From CAVQBJ01 sp963710725 (GTDB taxonomy: Bacteria > Actinomycetota > Thermoleophilia > Solirubrobacterales > Solirubrobacteraceae), in NCBI GenBank assembly GCA_963710725.1, contig CAVQBJ010000008.1, forward strand, positions 1,922,001 through 1,986,000: a stretch of DNA of 64,000 bases, read 5' to 3'. This document shows positions 51,822-60,569 of this stretch, piece after piece (the stretch's first letter is position 1; each line of letters begins with the position of its first letter). Under the pieces are notes generated by a model. The model was not told where the DNA came from and did not search any database. It was given only the letters and a program-made list of their open reading frames with translations. The position numbers were made by a program, and so were the translations under genes.

Positions 51822-51870
51822 GGGGTGTATGCAGAAGGTGTGAATAGTTCATACCTTCTGCGGCCACCCC
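51822..51870. promoter_or_regulatory. Large palindrome/hairpin upstream of hemB
   Basis: The inner arms GCAGAAGGTGTGAA (51831-51844) and TTCATACCTTCTGC (51848-51861) are complementary at 13 of 14 positions around a TAG loop. Outer arms GGGGTG (51822-51827) and CACCCC (51865-51870) extend the symmetry across a 3-by-3 internal loop. It sits between the ABC permease stop and the hemB promoter. It could be a terminator without a U-run or an operator. Confidence 0.7.
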
Positions 51871-51904
51871 CGGAGGGGAGAGGTGCACGACCGGCGATCG
51901 CCGC

Positions 51905-51932
51905 TTGGCGCTCCGAGCCGCACGAGTATCCT
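51905..51932 (+). promoter_or_regulatory. hemB: hemB promoter
   Basis: TTGGCG (51905-51910), a 16-nt spacer and TATCCT (51927-51932) precede the hemB ATG (51942) by 9 nt. The transcript would have almost no leader. The palindrome at 51822-51870 lies just upstream. Confidence 0.65.
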
Positions 51933-51941
51933 CAAGTCGCT

Positions 51942-52917
51942 ATGGCCTACCCCCAGACGCGGATGCGGCGGCTGCGCCAGCGGATGCCGCTGCGCGACCT
52001 CGTGCGCGAGACCGAGCTGAGCCCGGCGCGGCTCGTCGCGCCGCTGTTCATCACGCTCGGCCGCGAGGCGCGGGAGCCGATCGGCTCGATGCCCGGGGTG
52101 CAGCGCCTGTCGATCGGGGCCGCCGTGGAGGAGGCCGGCGAGCTGGCCGCGCTCGGCGTGCCCGCGGTGCTGCTGTTCGGGCTGCCCGACCACAAGGACG
52201 ACGAGGGCTCCGGGGCGTGGGACGACGAGGGCGTCGTGCAGCTCGCCACGCGCGCGATCAAGGAGGCCCATCCCGAGCTGCTGGTCATCACCGACGTCTG
52301 CCTGTGCGAGTACACGAGCCACGGCCACTGCGGCGTGGTGCGCGCCGGACGGCGTCGTCGACAACGACGAGACGGTCGCGCTCATCGCCCGCACGGCGGT
52401 CAGCCAGGCGCGCGCCGGCGCCGACATCGTGGCGCCGAGCGACATGATGGACGGGCGCGTCGGGGCGCTGCGCTCGGCGCTCGACGGGGAGGGCCTCAGC
52501 GATACGCCGATCCTCGCCTACTCGGCCAAGTTCGCGTCGGCGTTCTACGGCCCGTTCCGCGAGGCCGCCGAGTCGGCGCCCGCGTTCGGTGATCGGCGCT
52601 CCTACCAGATGGATCCGGGGAACGCGCGCGAGGCGCTGCGCGAGGCGCTGCTCGACGTCGAGGAGGGCGCCGACATGGTGATGGTCAAGCCGGCGCTGCC
52701 CTACCTCGACGTGATCGCGCGAATCCGCGACCACACGCAGCTTCCGGTGGCGGCCTACAACGTCAGCGGCGAGTACTCGATGGTGAAGGCGGCCGCCGCC
52801 GCCGGCTATCTCGACGAACGCGCGGCGGCCCTGGAGATGCTCACCGCGATCCGGCGTGCCGGCGCGGACATCATCATCACCTACTACGCCAAGGAGGCCG
52901 CGGAATGGCTTCGGTGA
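51942..52917 (+). pseudogene. hemB: Porphobilinogen synthase (ALA dehydratase), frameshifted
   Basis: HemB condenses two 5-aminolevulinate molecules to porphobilinogen. The first part (51942 to about 52345) runs MAYPQTRMRRLRQRMPLRDL, then VTDVCLCEYTSHGHCGVVR-like HemB sequence with zinc-site cysteines. The rest continues in another frame from DGVVDNDE through APSDMMDGRVGALR, the Schiff-base lysine in AYSAKFASAFYG and MVKPALPYLDV. One extra base near 52341-52350 (CGCGCCGGAC) breaks the frame, as 976 nt is not a multiple of 3. Corrected, it is 324 aa. A sequencing error is likelier than real loss. It leads the haem operon. Confidence 0.93.
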
Positions 52918-53987
52918 CGCCCGGCCCGACCCCCAAGCTGCGCAGCCGCAAGCACGGGGCGGCGGTTCCACTCGACGACCTCGACCGCAAGCTGCTCAAC
53001 CTGATGCAGGGGAGCTTCCCGCTCGCGCCGCGGCCGTACGCCGAGGTGGCCCGCGAGGCGGGCATCACCGAGGAGCAGGCGATGACCCGCGTGCAGCAGC
53101 TGCTCGACGACCGCATCATCCGCCAGGTGACGCCGATCTACGACACGCGCGCGCTCGGCTACGGCTCGATGCTCGTCGCCGCGAAGGTCGATGCCGAGAA
53201 CCCCTGGGTCCCGGCGAAGATCATCAACTCGCACCCCGGGGTGTCGCACAACTACCTGCGAAACCACGAGTTCAACATGTGGTTCACGATCGCCGTGGAG
53301 GGCGACTCGCAGCTCGGGCTCGACGGCACGCTCGAGGTGCTGCAGCGCCTCACCGGGGCCGAGTCGATCCGCCAGCTGCCGACGCTGCAGCTGTTCAAGA
53401 TCCGCATGGATCTCGAGATGGAAGGCGACACGAAGACGCTCGCGAGCGCCGGCGCCGAGCAGGCGCCGGCCGAGCTCTCGGCCGTCGCCTACGACGAGTT
53501 CGACATGGCCGTGATCCGCGCCACCCAGGGCGACATGCCGGTCGTGCCCGAGCCCTACGCCCCGGCCGCGGCCGAGCTCGGGCTCGAGGTCGGTGCCCTG
53601 CTGGAGCACATGGCGGGCATGCGCGAGCGGGGCGTGCTGCGCCGCGTGGCCGCGATCCTCTACCACCGCCGCGCCGGCTTCTCGGCCAACGGCATGGGCG
53701 TGTGGAAGGTGCCCGACGCCGACATCGACGAGCTCGGCCCGCGAATGGCGTCCTTCCGGGGGATCTCGCACTGCTACCAGCGCCCCACCTACCAGGACTG
53801 GCCGTACTCGGTCTTCACGATGGCCCACGGGCGCTCCAAGGAGGAGTGCGACGCGGTGCTCGACGCGATCGCCGAGCAGACCGGCATCACCGACCGCGCC
53901 ACGCTGTACTCCTCGACGGAGTTCAAGAAGGTGCGCCTGCTGTACTTCACCGACGACTTCAAGCGCTGGGAAGCCGAGCACTCGTGA
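52905..53987 (+). CDS. AhbA-AhbB-like fusion (sirohaem decarboxylase/Lrp-AsnC type)
   Basis: The 360-aa protein is two tandem Lrp/AsnC-type units, each with an HTH and a ligand domain, as in AhbA/AhbB (NirDL/GH) proteins. Unit 1 has LDDLDRKLLNLMQGSFPLAP and the active-site-type GVSHNYLRNHEFNMWFTIAV. Unit 2 has GISHCYQRPTYQDWPYSVFT and MAHGRSKEECDAVLDAIA. AhbAB decarboxylates sirohaem in the alternative haem route or haem d1 synthesis; here it sits between hemB and hemL, overlapping hemB by 13 nt. A regulatory role cannot be excluded. Confidence 0.8.
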   Translation: MASVTPGPTPKLRSRKHGAAVPLDDLDRKLLNLMQGSFPLAPRPYAEVAREAGITEEQAMTRVQQLLDDRIIRQVTPIYDTRALGYGSMLVAAKVDAENPWVPAKIINSHPGVSHNYLRNHEFNMWFTIAVEGDSQLGLDGTLEVLQRLTGAESIRQLPTLQLFKIRMDLEMEGDTKTLASAGAEQAPAELSAVAYDEFDMAVIRATQGDMPVVPEPYAPAAAELGLEVGALLEHMAGMRERGVLRRVAAILYHRRAGFSANGMGVWKVPDADIDELGPRMASFRGISHCYQRPTYQDWPYSVFTMAHGRSKEECDAVLDAIAEQTGITDRATLYSSTEFKKVRLLYFTDDFKRWEAEHS

Positions 53988-54012
53988 GCGCAGCGGCCAC
54001 GCCACGGCGACG

Positions 54013-55305
54013 GTGACCACCTCGCTCAGCGACGCGCGCTCGGCCGAGTGCTACCGCGAGGCGCTCGCGGTCCTGCCCGGGGGCGTCAACTCCCCCGTGC
54101 GCGCGATGACCGCGATCGGGCGCACGCCGATCTTCATCGAGCGCGCCGAGGGGGCCGAGCTCTACGACGTCGACGGCAACCGCTACGTCGACTACGTCTG
54201 CTCGTGGGGCCCGCTCGTGCTCGGCCACGCGCACCCGGACGTCGTGGCGGCGATCACGGCGGCCGCCGCGCGCGGCACGACCTACGGCGCGCCGACCCCC
54301 GGCGAGGTCGCGCTCGCGACCGAGGTCTCCGCGCGCATGCCCGCGGTCGAGATGCTGCGTATGACCGCCTCCGGGACCGAGGCCACGATGACGGCGCTGC
54401 GGCTCGCCCGCGCGGCGACCGGGCGCACGCGCGTGCTCAAGTTCGCCGGCGCCTACCACGGCCACGTCGACGGGCTGCTCGCGCAGGCCGGATCCGGCCT
54501 GGCCACGCTGGCGATCCCGTCGAGCCCGGGCGTGCTCGCGAGCACGACGGCCGAGACGGTGATCGTGCCCTGGAACGATCCCGAGGCGCTGGTGGCGGCC
54601 ACCGAGGCGAACGAGCTCGCGGCGATCATCGCCGAGCCGTTGCCGGCGAACATGGGGCTCGTTCCTCCGCGCGAGGGGTTCCTCGAGTTGCTGCGCACGC
54701 AGGCCGACGCGACGGGTGCGCTGCTGATCTTCGACGAGGTGATCTCCGGCTTCCGCGTGTCCCGCGGTGGCGCCCAGGAGCTGACCAGCGTGCTGCCCGA
54801 CCTCGTTCTCATGGGCAAGGTCATCGGCGGCGGCCTCCCCGCCGGCGCGCTCGGGGGCCCGCACGCCCTCATGGAACGACTCGCCCCGGCCGGCGACGTG
54901 TACCAGGCGGGGACGCTCTCGGGCAACCCGCTCGCCATCGCGGCGGCCCTGGCGACGTTGCACCACCTCGACGAGCGCGCCTACACGCGGCTCGCCGCGA
55001 CCACCCGCCAGCTGGCGGACGGGCTGCGCGAGGCCGCGGGCGATCGCCCGGTGACGGTCACGAGCGTCCCGGGCCTGCTCACGGTGTTCTTCAGCGCCGG
55101 CCCGGTGCACGACCTCGCCGCCGCACAGGCCTGCGACCTGGAGGCCTACGGCGCGTGGTGCCGCGCCCTGCTCGCCCGCGGGGTCTACCCGCCGCCGTCG
55201 CAATTCGAGGCGTGGTTTCCCTCGCTCGCCCACACGTCCGAGGCCGTTGAGCTGACGATCGCGGCCGCGCGGGCGGCGTTCGCCGAGATCGAGGGCGGCG
55301 CGTGA
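54013..55305 (+). CDS. hemL: Glutamate-1-semialdehyde 2,1-aminomutase
   Basis: HemL is a PLP enzyme converting glutamate-1-semialdehyde to 5-aminolevulinate. It shows SAECYREALAVLPGGVNSPV, GHAHPDVVAAIT, TASGTEATMTALRLARAATG, FDEVISGFRVSRGG and the lysine in VLMGKVIGGGLPAGALGG. The 430-aa length is typical. The GTG at 54013 has no strong ribosome site and starts 26 bp after the preceding stop. With hemB it supplies tetrapyrrole. The other C5-route genes (hemA, hemC, hemD) are not in this window. Confidence 0.95.
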   Translation: MTTSLSDARSAECYREALAVLPGGVNSPVRAMTAIGRTPIFIERAEGAELYDVDGNRYVDYVCSWGPLVLGHAHPDVVAAITAAAARGTTYGAPTPGEVALATEVSARMPAVEMLRMTASGTEATMTALRLARAATGRTRVLKFAGAYHGHVDGLLAQAGSGLATLAIPSSPGVLASTTAETVIVPWNDPEALVAATEANELAAIIAEPLPANMGLVPPREGFLELLRTQADATGALLIFDEVISGFRVSRGGAQELTSVLPDLVLMGKVIGGGLPAGALGGPHALMERLAPAGDVYQAGTLSGNPLAIAAALATLHHLDERAYTRLAATTRQLADGLREAAGDRPVTVTSVPGLLTVFFSAGPVHDLAAAQACDLEAYGAWCRALLARGVYPPPSQFEAWFPSLAHTSEAVELTIAAARAAFAEIEGGA

Positions 55306-55811
55306 GCGCGCTCGCCGCGCTCGCCGCGCTGCTGCGCGACCAGGGCGGCCTCGTCGGGGCGATCGTCGTCGACCCCGGCGCGCCGGACGGCGCCGCGAGT
55401 CCTGCGGCGATCGTCGCCGACGGCCCGCGCACGCGCGAGCGCGCGGCGGCCTACGCGCTCGTGGTGGAGGCCGTGTACGAGGGCTACCTGCTGCACTACG
55501 CCGACGCGCGCGTGGTGCGCACATCAGACGCCGACCTCGCGCTGCTCGCGGGCGATCAGCTGTACGCCCTCGGGCTCGCGCGGCTCGTCGCGCTCGGAGA
55601 TCTCGACGGCGTGCGCGAGCTCGCCGACGTCATCAGCCTGTCGGCGCTCGCCCAGGCCGGCGGCGACCCGGCGCTCGCGGCGGCCGTGTGGGAGGCGGGC
55701 GTGCGCGCGATCGCCCGGGGCGCCGATCCCGCGCACGAGCGCGCCAAGGATCTCGTGCGCCGCGGCGAGCCCGGTGCCGCGGCCGCGCTTGCGGCGCTCG
55801 CGGCGGCCTGA
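55302..55811 (+). CDS. Helical protein coupled to hemL, hypothetical
   Basis: The 169-aa Ala/Leu-rich protein overlaps hemL by 4 nt (GTGA), so it is translated with it. A segment VRTSDADLALLAGDQLYALG, then LARLVALGDLDGVRELADVI, recalls the end helices of isoprenyl synthase folds but lacks DDxxD. I do not recognise a family. The coupling suggests a haem- or isoprenoid-linked role, which is only inference. Confidence 0.6.
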   Translation: MSALAALAALLRDQGGLVGAIVVDPGAPDGAASPAAIVADGPRTRERAAAYALVVEAVYEGYLLHYADARVVRTSDADLALLAGDQLYALGLARLVALGDLDGVRELADVISLSALAQAGGDPALAAAVWEAGVRAIARGADPAHERAKDLVRRGEPGAAAALAALAAA

Positions 55812-55846
55812 CCGCGGGCCCGAGGCCGCCGAGCAGGCGCGGTCAG

Positions 55847-55852
55847 TATTCT
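55847..55852 (+). promoter_or_regulatory. Candidate -10 for the Rieske/cytochrome b operon
   Basis: TATTCT lies about 70 nt before the Rieske gene GTG, in the 109-bp gap after the hemL-linked gene. No good -35 is seen. Confidence 0.4.
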
Positions 55853-55920
55853 TAGCGTCCCTTGATGTCCCGGCCCCCCGCCTGCGGGCGCCAGCCTCCC
55901 CACGTCCCATAGGAAGCTCA

Positions 55921-56586
55921 GTGCCGACCAAGCGCGACCAGGTCAAGTCCAAGTACACCATCGACCGCGAGATCCCCGGCGCCTTCGAGGGCGAGACGGT
56001 GACCCGCCGCCGCGTGATGACGGGCGCCGCGCACGGGTTCGGGATCATCGCCGCCTCGTCGTTCCTGCTGCCCTCGCTGGGCTTTGCCATCGGCCCGATC
56101 TTCAAGCAGGTCGAGGTCCCGTGGCAGACCGTCGGCGTGGTCGGCGACTTCCCGGACGACAACTACATCCCGGTCGTCGTCACCGCGGTTCCCGGCATCG
56201 GCGAGGCGGGCAACACCACCGTGTACATGCGGGCGCGCAACCCGGCGATCGACACGGACCCGTACGACAAGGACACCCAGTACGTCGCCGTGACGAGCCG
56301 CTGCGCCCACCTCGGCTGCCCGGTGCGCTGGGTGAGCGCGGCCGAGCGCTTCATCTGCCCCTGCCACGGCGGCGTCTACAACCTGCTCGGCGTCCCCGTC
56401 GGCGGCCCGCCGGTGCGCCCCCTCGACCGCTTCCTCACGCGGGTCGTGAACGGCAACCAGGTGCAGGTCGGTCCGCGCTACAGCGTCAACAGCGAGCTGC
56501 GGCGCTTCAATCCCCGCGATCCGGGCGAGCCGATCGACGGCATCGGCCAGTTCCTCTATCCCTCACGCCCGTCGGTCCGCAAGTAG
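55921..56586 (+). CDS. qcrA: Rieske [2Fe-2S] subunit of menaquinol-cytochrome c reductase
   Basis: The 221-aa subunit anchors through one TM helix (AHGFGIIAASSFLLPSLGFA) and carries the Rieske cluster motifs SRCAHLGCPVRW and FICPCHGGVYNL, giving the Cys and His ligands. RRR before the helix suggests Tat export as in other Rieske proteins. The GTG start has AGGAAG 5 nt upstream. It leads the operon with two cytochrome b/c genes. Confidence 0.94.
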   Translation: MPTKRDQVKSKYTIDREIPGAFEGETVTRRRVMTGAAHGFGIIAASSFLLPSLGFAIGPIFKQVEVPWQTVGVVGDFPDDNYIPVVVTAVPGIGEAGNTTVYMRARNPAIDTDPYDKDTQYVAVTSRCAHLGCPVRWVSAAERFICPCHGGVYNLLGVPVGGPPVRPLDRFLTRVVNGNQVQVGPRYSVNSELRRFNPRDPGEPIDGIGQFLYPSRPSVRK

Positions 56587-56600
56587 CAAGGGGATCAGCG

Positions 56601-57410
56601 ATGCCCAAACTGCCCAAGCTGCCCGCCCCCCCGGTGCCCTCTTCGCTCAAGGCGCCGCCCCCGCGCCCCCAGCACGCCGAGGAGAAGCCGGCCAGCCATC
56701 ACCTCAAGGAGGCCGGCATCACCGTCGTCGACTGGGTCGACGAGCGGACCTCGCTGTCGGGCGGCATGCGCTGGCTGCTCTTCCGGAAGGTGCCGCGGGG
56801 GACGAACTGGTTCTACACGCTCGGCTCGGCGACGCTGTTCGCGTTCCTCAACCAGGCGGTCACCGGCGTGTTCCTCGCCATGTACTACCGCCCCGACGCC
56901 GCCGGCGGTGCGTACGAGTCGATCCGCTACATCAACGACCAGGTCTTCCTCGGTCAGTTCGTGCACGGCATGCACAAGTGGGGCGCGAGCGTGATGGTCG
57001 TGCTCGTGTTCCTGCACATGGCACGCACGTTCTTCTTCGGCGCCTACAAGTATCCGCGCGAGCTCACCTGGGTGATCGGGGTCACGCTGCTCATCCTGAC
57101 GATGGTGATGGGCTTCACCGGGTATCTGCTGCCCTTCGACCAGCGTGCCTACTGGGCCACGATCGTCGGCGTGAACATCAACGGCACGGGACCACTCATC
57201 GGGCCGTACCTGAGTGACTTCCTGCGGGCCGGGCCGGAGTTCGGTGCGACGACGCTGTCGCGCTTCTACGCGATCCACATGCTGCTCGTGCCCGGCATCA
57301 TGGCGGCGCTGATCGGCGCGCACATCTACCTCGTCAGCAAGCTCGGGACGACCGCCCCGCCCTGGCTGAAGGCTGAAGAGGAGCCGGAGCTGCGCGAGGT
57401 CCGCGTCTGA
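56601..57410 (+). CDS. qcrB: Cytochrome b N-terminal subunit
   Basis: The 269-aa subunit has the four-helix haem-binding core of cytochrome b/b6: FLNQAVTGVFLAMYYRPDAA, GQFVHGMHKWGASVMVVLVF and LHMARTFFFGAYKYPRELTW, plus GFTGYLLPFDQRAYWATIVG. Its histidines bind two b haems. A Pro/Lys-rich leader precedes the core. It is the b6-type short subunit, with the remaining helices encoded by the next gene. It is co-translated with that gene (TGATG). Confidence 0.92.
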   Translation: MPKLPKLPAPPVPSSLKAPPPRPQHAEEKPASHHLKEAGITVVDWVDERTSLSGGMRWLLFRKVPRGTNWFYTLGSATLFAFLNQAVTGVFLAMYYRPDAAGGAYESIRYINDQVFLGQFVHGMHKWGASVMVVLVFLHMARTFFFGAYKYPRELTWVIGVTLLILTMVMGFTGYLLPFDQRAYWATIVGVNINGTGPLIGPYLSDFLRAGPEFGATTLSRFYAIHMLLVPGIMAALIGAHIYLVSKLGTTAPPWLKAEEEPELREVRV

Positions 57411-58144
57411 TGAACCAGCGCGAGAAGGAGCAATACCTCCGCGAATACTCGATCCTGAAGTCGCACGGCAAGCCGTTCTTCCCCTACGCGGTGGCCAAGG
57501 ACTCGGCGATGGCCTGCGTCGTGATGGCGGTCATCATCACGATGTCGCTCGTGCTGGGGGCCGAGGTGGGGCCGAAGGTCAACCCGGCCACGACGACCTA
57601 CGTCCCGCGCCCGGATTGGTACTTCTTCTTCCTGTTCGAGGTTCTGCGCGTGATCAAGCCGCCGGCGCTCGTCGATCTCGCGACGCTCGGCGTCCCGACC
57701 GTCTGCATGATCCTGCTGTTCCTGCTGCCGTTCTACGATCGCGGGCCCGAGCGGCGCCCCGAGCGCCGCCCGATCGCGACCACGGCCGGGATCTTCGTCA
57801 TCTGCGCGATGGCGCTGCTCACCTACGAGGGCGGCACCGCCGGCGCGCCGACGGAGATCAACATCGCGACGCCGTCCTCGGTCACCCAGACGGGCGGGAC
57901 GTTGCTCACCCAGTTCAACGCCGGCAAGCTCGCCGTCGCGCAGTCCGGCTGCGAGGGCTGTCACAAGATCGGCGATAACGGCAACTCCGGGCCCGGGCCG
58001 AACCTGTCGCATATCGGCTCGCGCCTCCCGAAGGCCGCCATCGCGCGCACGCTCGTGAACCCGACGGCGCCCATGCCGTCGTTCGCGAACCTCCCGCCGC
58101 AAAAGTTCCAGGACATCGTCGTCTTCCTGTCGTCGCTGCGCTAG
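57410..58144 (+). CDS. qcrC: Cytochrome b subunit IV fused to cytochrome c
   Basis: The 244-aa protein begins with three helices of the b6/f subunit-IV type (KDSAMACVVMAVIITMSLV, TYVPRPDWYFFFLFEVLRVI). A C-terminal cytochrome c domain follows, with haem-binding site SGCEGCHKIG and axial Met in APMPSFANLPPQ. It resembles the Bacillus QcrC fusion. The complex would oxidise menaquinol and reduce a c-type cytochrome. Gene symbol by analogy to Bacillus. Confidence 0.88.
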   Translation: MNQREKEQYLREYSILKSHGKPFFPYAVAKDSAMACVVMAVIITMSLVLGAEVGPKVNPATTTYVPRPDWYFFFLFEVLRVIKPPALVDLATLGVPTVCMILLFLLPFYDRGPERRPERRPIATTAGIFVICAMALLTYEGGTAGAPTEINIATPSSVTQTGGTLLTQFNAGKLAVAQSGCEGCHKIGDNGNSGPGPNLSHIGSRLPKAAIARTLVNPTAPMPSFANLPPQKFQDIVVFLSSLR

Positions 58145-58152
58145 GGTCGGCC

Positions 58153-58863
58153 ATGGCCGCATCGCCAGGAGTGCCGGCCGGACGCCTGGAGGCGGGGCAG
58201 GTCCGGGCGATGTTCGACCGCATCGCCGGGGTGTACGACCTCATGAACACGGCGATGACCGCCGGCCTGCACCATCGCTGGCGCGAGCGGGCCGTCGACC
58301 TCGCCCAGGTCAGACCGGGCGATCGCGTCCTCGACGTGGCCACCGGCACCGGCGATATGGCGATCGCCCTCAGCCGCCGCGTCGGGCCGGACGGCGAGGT
58401 GATCGGCAGCGACTTCTCCGAGGGGATGCTGGCGCGCGCGCGCGCCAAGGCACCGCAGCTGCGCTTCGAATGGGGCGATGCGCAGCAGCTGCCGTATCCC
58501 GACGATCGATTTGCCGCCGCCACGGTGGGGTTCGGGGCCCGGAACTTCGCGGACCTGCGGATGGGCCTTGACGAGATGCGACGCGTCGTGGCGCCGGGGG
58601 GTCATGTAGTCGTGCTCGAGATCACCACGCCCCGACGACCTCCCTTGTCCAGTTTCTATCGCCTCTGGTTCGATCGGATCGTGCCCGCACTGGGGCGGCT
58701 GGCCGGCGACCCGGACGCCTACAGCTACCTGCCCAACTCGGTCAAGCGCTTCCCCGGTCCGAGCGAGCTGGCCGGGGTGATGAGCGACGTCGGCCTCGTG
58801 GACATCCGCTACGTGCTCACCGCCGGGGGCATCATCGCCATCCACGTCGGGGCGGTGGCCTGA
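58153..58863 (+). CDS. menG: Demethylmenaquinone methyltransferase
   Basis: The 236-aa UbiE/MenG-type SAM methyltransferase has the SAM loop VLDVATGTGDMAIALSRRVG, the motif FDRIAGVYDLMNTAMTAGLH and SYLPNSVKRFPGPSELAGVM near the end. It performs the last methylation of menaquinone. It lies 8 bp after the b/c complex gene, and the polyprenyl synthase follows without a gap. Confidence 0.93.
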   Translation: MAASPGVPAGRLEAGQVRAMFDRIAGVYDLMNTAMTAGLHHRWRERAVDLAQVRPGDRVLDVATGTGDMAIALSRRVGPDGEVIGSDFSEGMLARARAKAPQLRFEWGDAQQLPYPDDRFAAATVGFGARNFADLRMGLDEMRRVVAPGGHVVVLEITTPRRPPLSSFYRLWFDRIVPALGRLAGDPDAYSYLPNSVKRFPGPSELAGVMSDVGLVDIRYVLTAGGIIAIHVGAVA

Positions 58864-59883
58864 ATGTCCGCGACGGCGACATCGCCGGGGGAGGTTCAGG
58901 CGATCCTCGCCCGCGGGGGCGGCCCGCTGCGCGCGCGCATGCTCGCCTGCGAGGAGCGCCTGCGGGGCGTGGTCGGCGAGGCGAGCGGGCCGCTCGCCGC
59001 TCAGGCGAGCTCGATCATCGCCGCCGGCGGCAAGCGGCTGCGGCCGCTGCTCGTGCTGCTCTGCGCGCAGGCCGCGGAGGGCACGGGCCCGGGTGGGCCG
59101 ATCGACGAGGACGCCCTCATTCGCGCGGCGGTCTCGGTCGAGCTCGTCCACAGCGCCACGCTCGTGCACGACGACGTGCTCGACGATGCGCCGCTCCGGC
59201 GCGGACGCCCGACGGTGGTGGCGGTCGGCGGGCGCGGCCTGGCCACCGCGGCCGGCGATCTGCTGTTCGCGCGCGCGTTCGCCGAGCTCGTGCGCAGCGG
59301 GAGCGGCGCGCAGCTGCAGGCGCTGTCCGATGCGAGCACGGCGCTCGCCATCGGCGAGCTGTACCAGCGCGAGGACGCCTATCGCGTCGACGTTCCGCTC
59401 GAGCGCTACCTGGAGCGCTGCGAGCTGAAGACGGCGCGTCTGTTCGAGGCGGCGGCCCGGCTCGGGGTGCTCGCGGTCGCCGGCGATGGCGAGGCTGCGC
59501 TGGCCGACGGGCTCGCGCGCTACGCGCGCTCGATCGGGGTCGCCTTCCAGGTGCTCGACGACGTGCTCGATGTGGGCGGGGACGCCGAGCGCACCGGCAA
59601 GCGCCGCGGCACGGACCTGCTCGACGGGACGATCACCCTTCCGCTCATCGTCGCGCGCGAGCGCGACCCATCGCTCGCGCGGCTGGACGTCCGCGCCCTC
59701 AGCGAGGCCGACGCCGACGCCGTGTGCGAGCGGATCGCCGCGACCGGCGCGCTCGGGGTCGCGCGAGCGCGGGCGCTCGAGATCATCGCGGCGGCGAAGC
59801 GCGGGCTGCCCCGGGAGCTGGCGCCGTCCGCGCGCGAGCTGCTGCAGCTCGTGGCCGACGGGGTCGTCGAGCGTTACCGCTGA
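58864..59883 (+). CDS. Polyprenyl diphosphate synthase
   Basis: The 339-aa isoprenyl synthase has the first Asp-rich motif VHDDVLDDAPLRRGRPT, then the segment GELYQREDAYRV and the second motif VLDDVLDVGGDAERTGKRRG. It makes a long-chain polyprenyl diphosphate, most likely the menaquinone side chain given its adjacency to menG. Chain length cannot be read reliably. It starts immediately after menG. Confidence 0.92.
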   Translation: MSATATSPGEVQAILARGGGPLRARMLACEERLRGVVGEASGPLAAQASSIIAAGGKRLRPLLVLLCAQAAEGTGPGGPIDEDALIRAAVSVELVHSATLVHDDVLDDAPLRRGRPTVVAVGGRGLATAAGDLLFARAFAELVRSGSGAQLQALSDASTALAIGELYQREDAYRVDVPLERYLERCELKTARLFEAAARLGVLAVAGDGEAALADGLARYARSIGVAFQVLDDVLDVGGDAERTGKRRGTDLLDGTITLPLIVARERDPSLARLDVRALSEADADAVCERIAATGALGVARARALEIIAAAKRGLPRELAPSARELLQLVADGVVERYR

Positions 59884-59887
59884 CGGG

Positions 59888-60343
59888 CTAGAAGTCGGAG
59901 GGCTCGATGTGATCGTCGCGCAGGGCGACGATGAAGCGCTCGACGTCGTCGGCCATGTTCGCGCGGGCGAGCTGCTGCAGGTCGCGCAGCAGCACCTCGG
60001 CGCCACGATCGAGCTCGAGGTCGAAGCGCTCGACCGATTCCTGGGTGAAGATGCCGACGTCGCTCCACTCGCAGTCGGGGCAGCGCAGGGCCACCTCCCA
60101 GTGCTTCGGCCCGGCCTCGGCCCAGTCGACCGGGTACACGAGCTCGCCGGTGCAGCGCGGGCAGATGTGGAGGTCCTCGTCGGGGCGGACCGGCGGCGCG
60201 GGAGACTGCGGGCCGTGGGCGGCGGTGAGCTCGATATCGCCCTCGAGCGCCGGGTCCTGCTGGCCGGCGAAATACAAGACCTCGATGATCTTGCCGCTCG
60301 GGAGCTGGACCTGGCGGATGTTCTTGGGTGACTCGGAGCTCAT
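59888..60343 (-). CDS. Zinc-ribbon protein, hypothetical
   Basis: The 151-aa product has CPRC and CPDC pairs about 30 residues apart (HICPRCTGELVYP, ALRCPDCEWSDVG), a classic zinc ribbon. A C-terminal acidic helix (LDRGAEVLLRDLQQLARANM) follows. It starts MSSESPKNIRQVQLPSGKII. The family is widespread in related actinobacteria but uncharacterised. It converges with the polyprenyl synthase gene (4 bp gap). Confidence 0.78.
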   Translation of the reverse strand: MSSESPKNIRQVQLPSGKIIEVLYFAGQQDPALEGDIELTAAHGPQSPAPPVRPDEDLHICPRCTGELVYPVDWAEAGPKHWEVALRCPDCEWSDVGIFTQESVERFDLELDRGAEVLLRDLQQLARANMADDVERFIVALRDDHIEPSDF

Positions 60344-60569
60344 TCGTTCTTGGCCTCGACCTGCTCATCGGACAGTCCTCTCCGCTGCTTTAGACGGCCC
60401 CGTAATCCTCAACACCTGCTCATACGCGTGAGCCGATTGCGCGCAGGAATGAGCCGTCGTGCGCGCGATCGCGTACAGACGCACGTGATGACCCGGTACC
60501 CTCTCGACGGCGGGCCCTGCGCCCCGTCGCTCCGCCCGCAGGCGCCCGAGCGGCGCCCCGTATAAGCCA

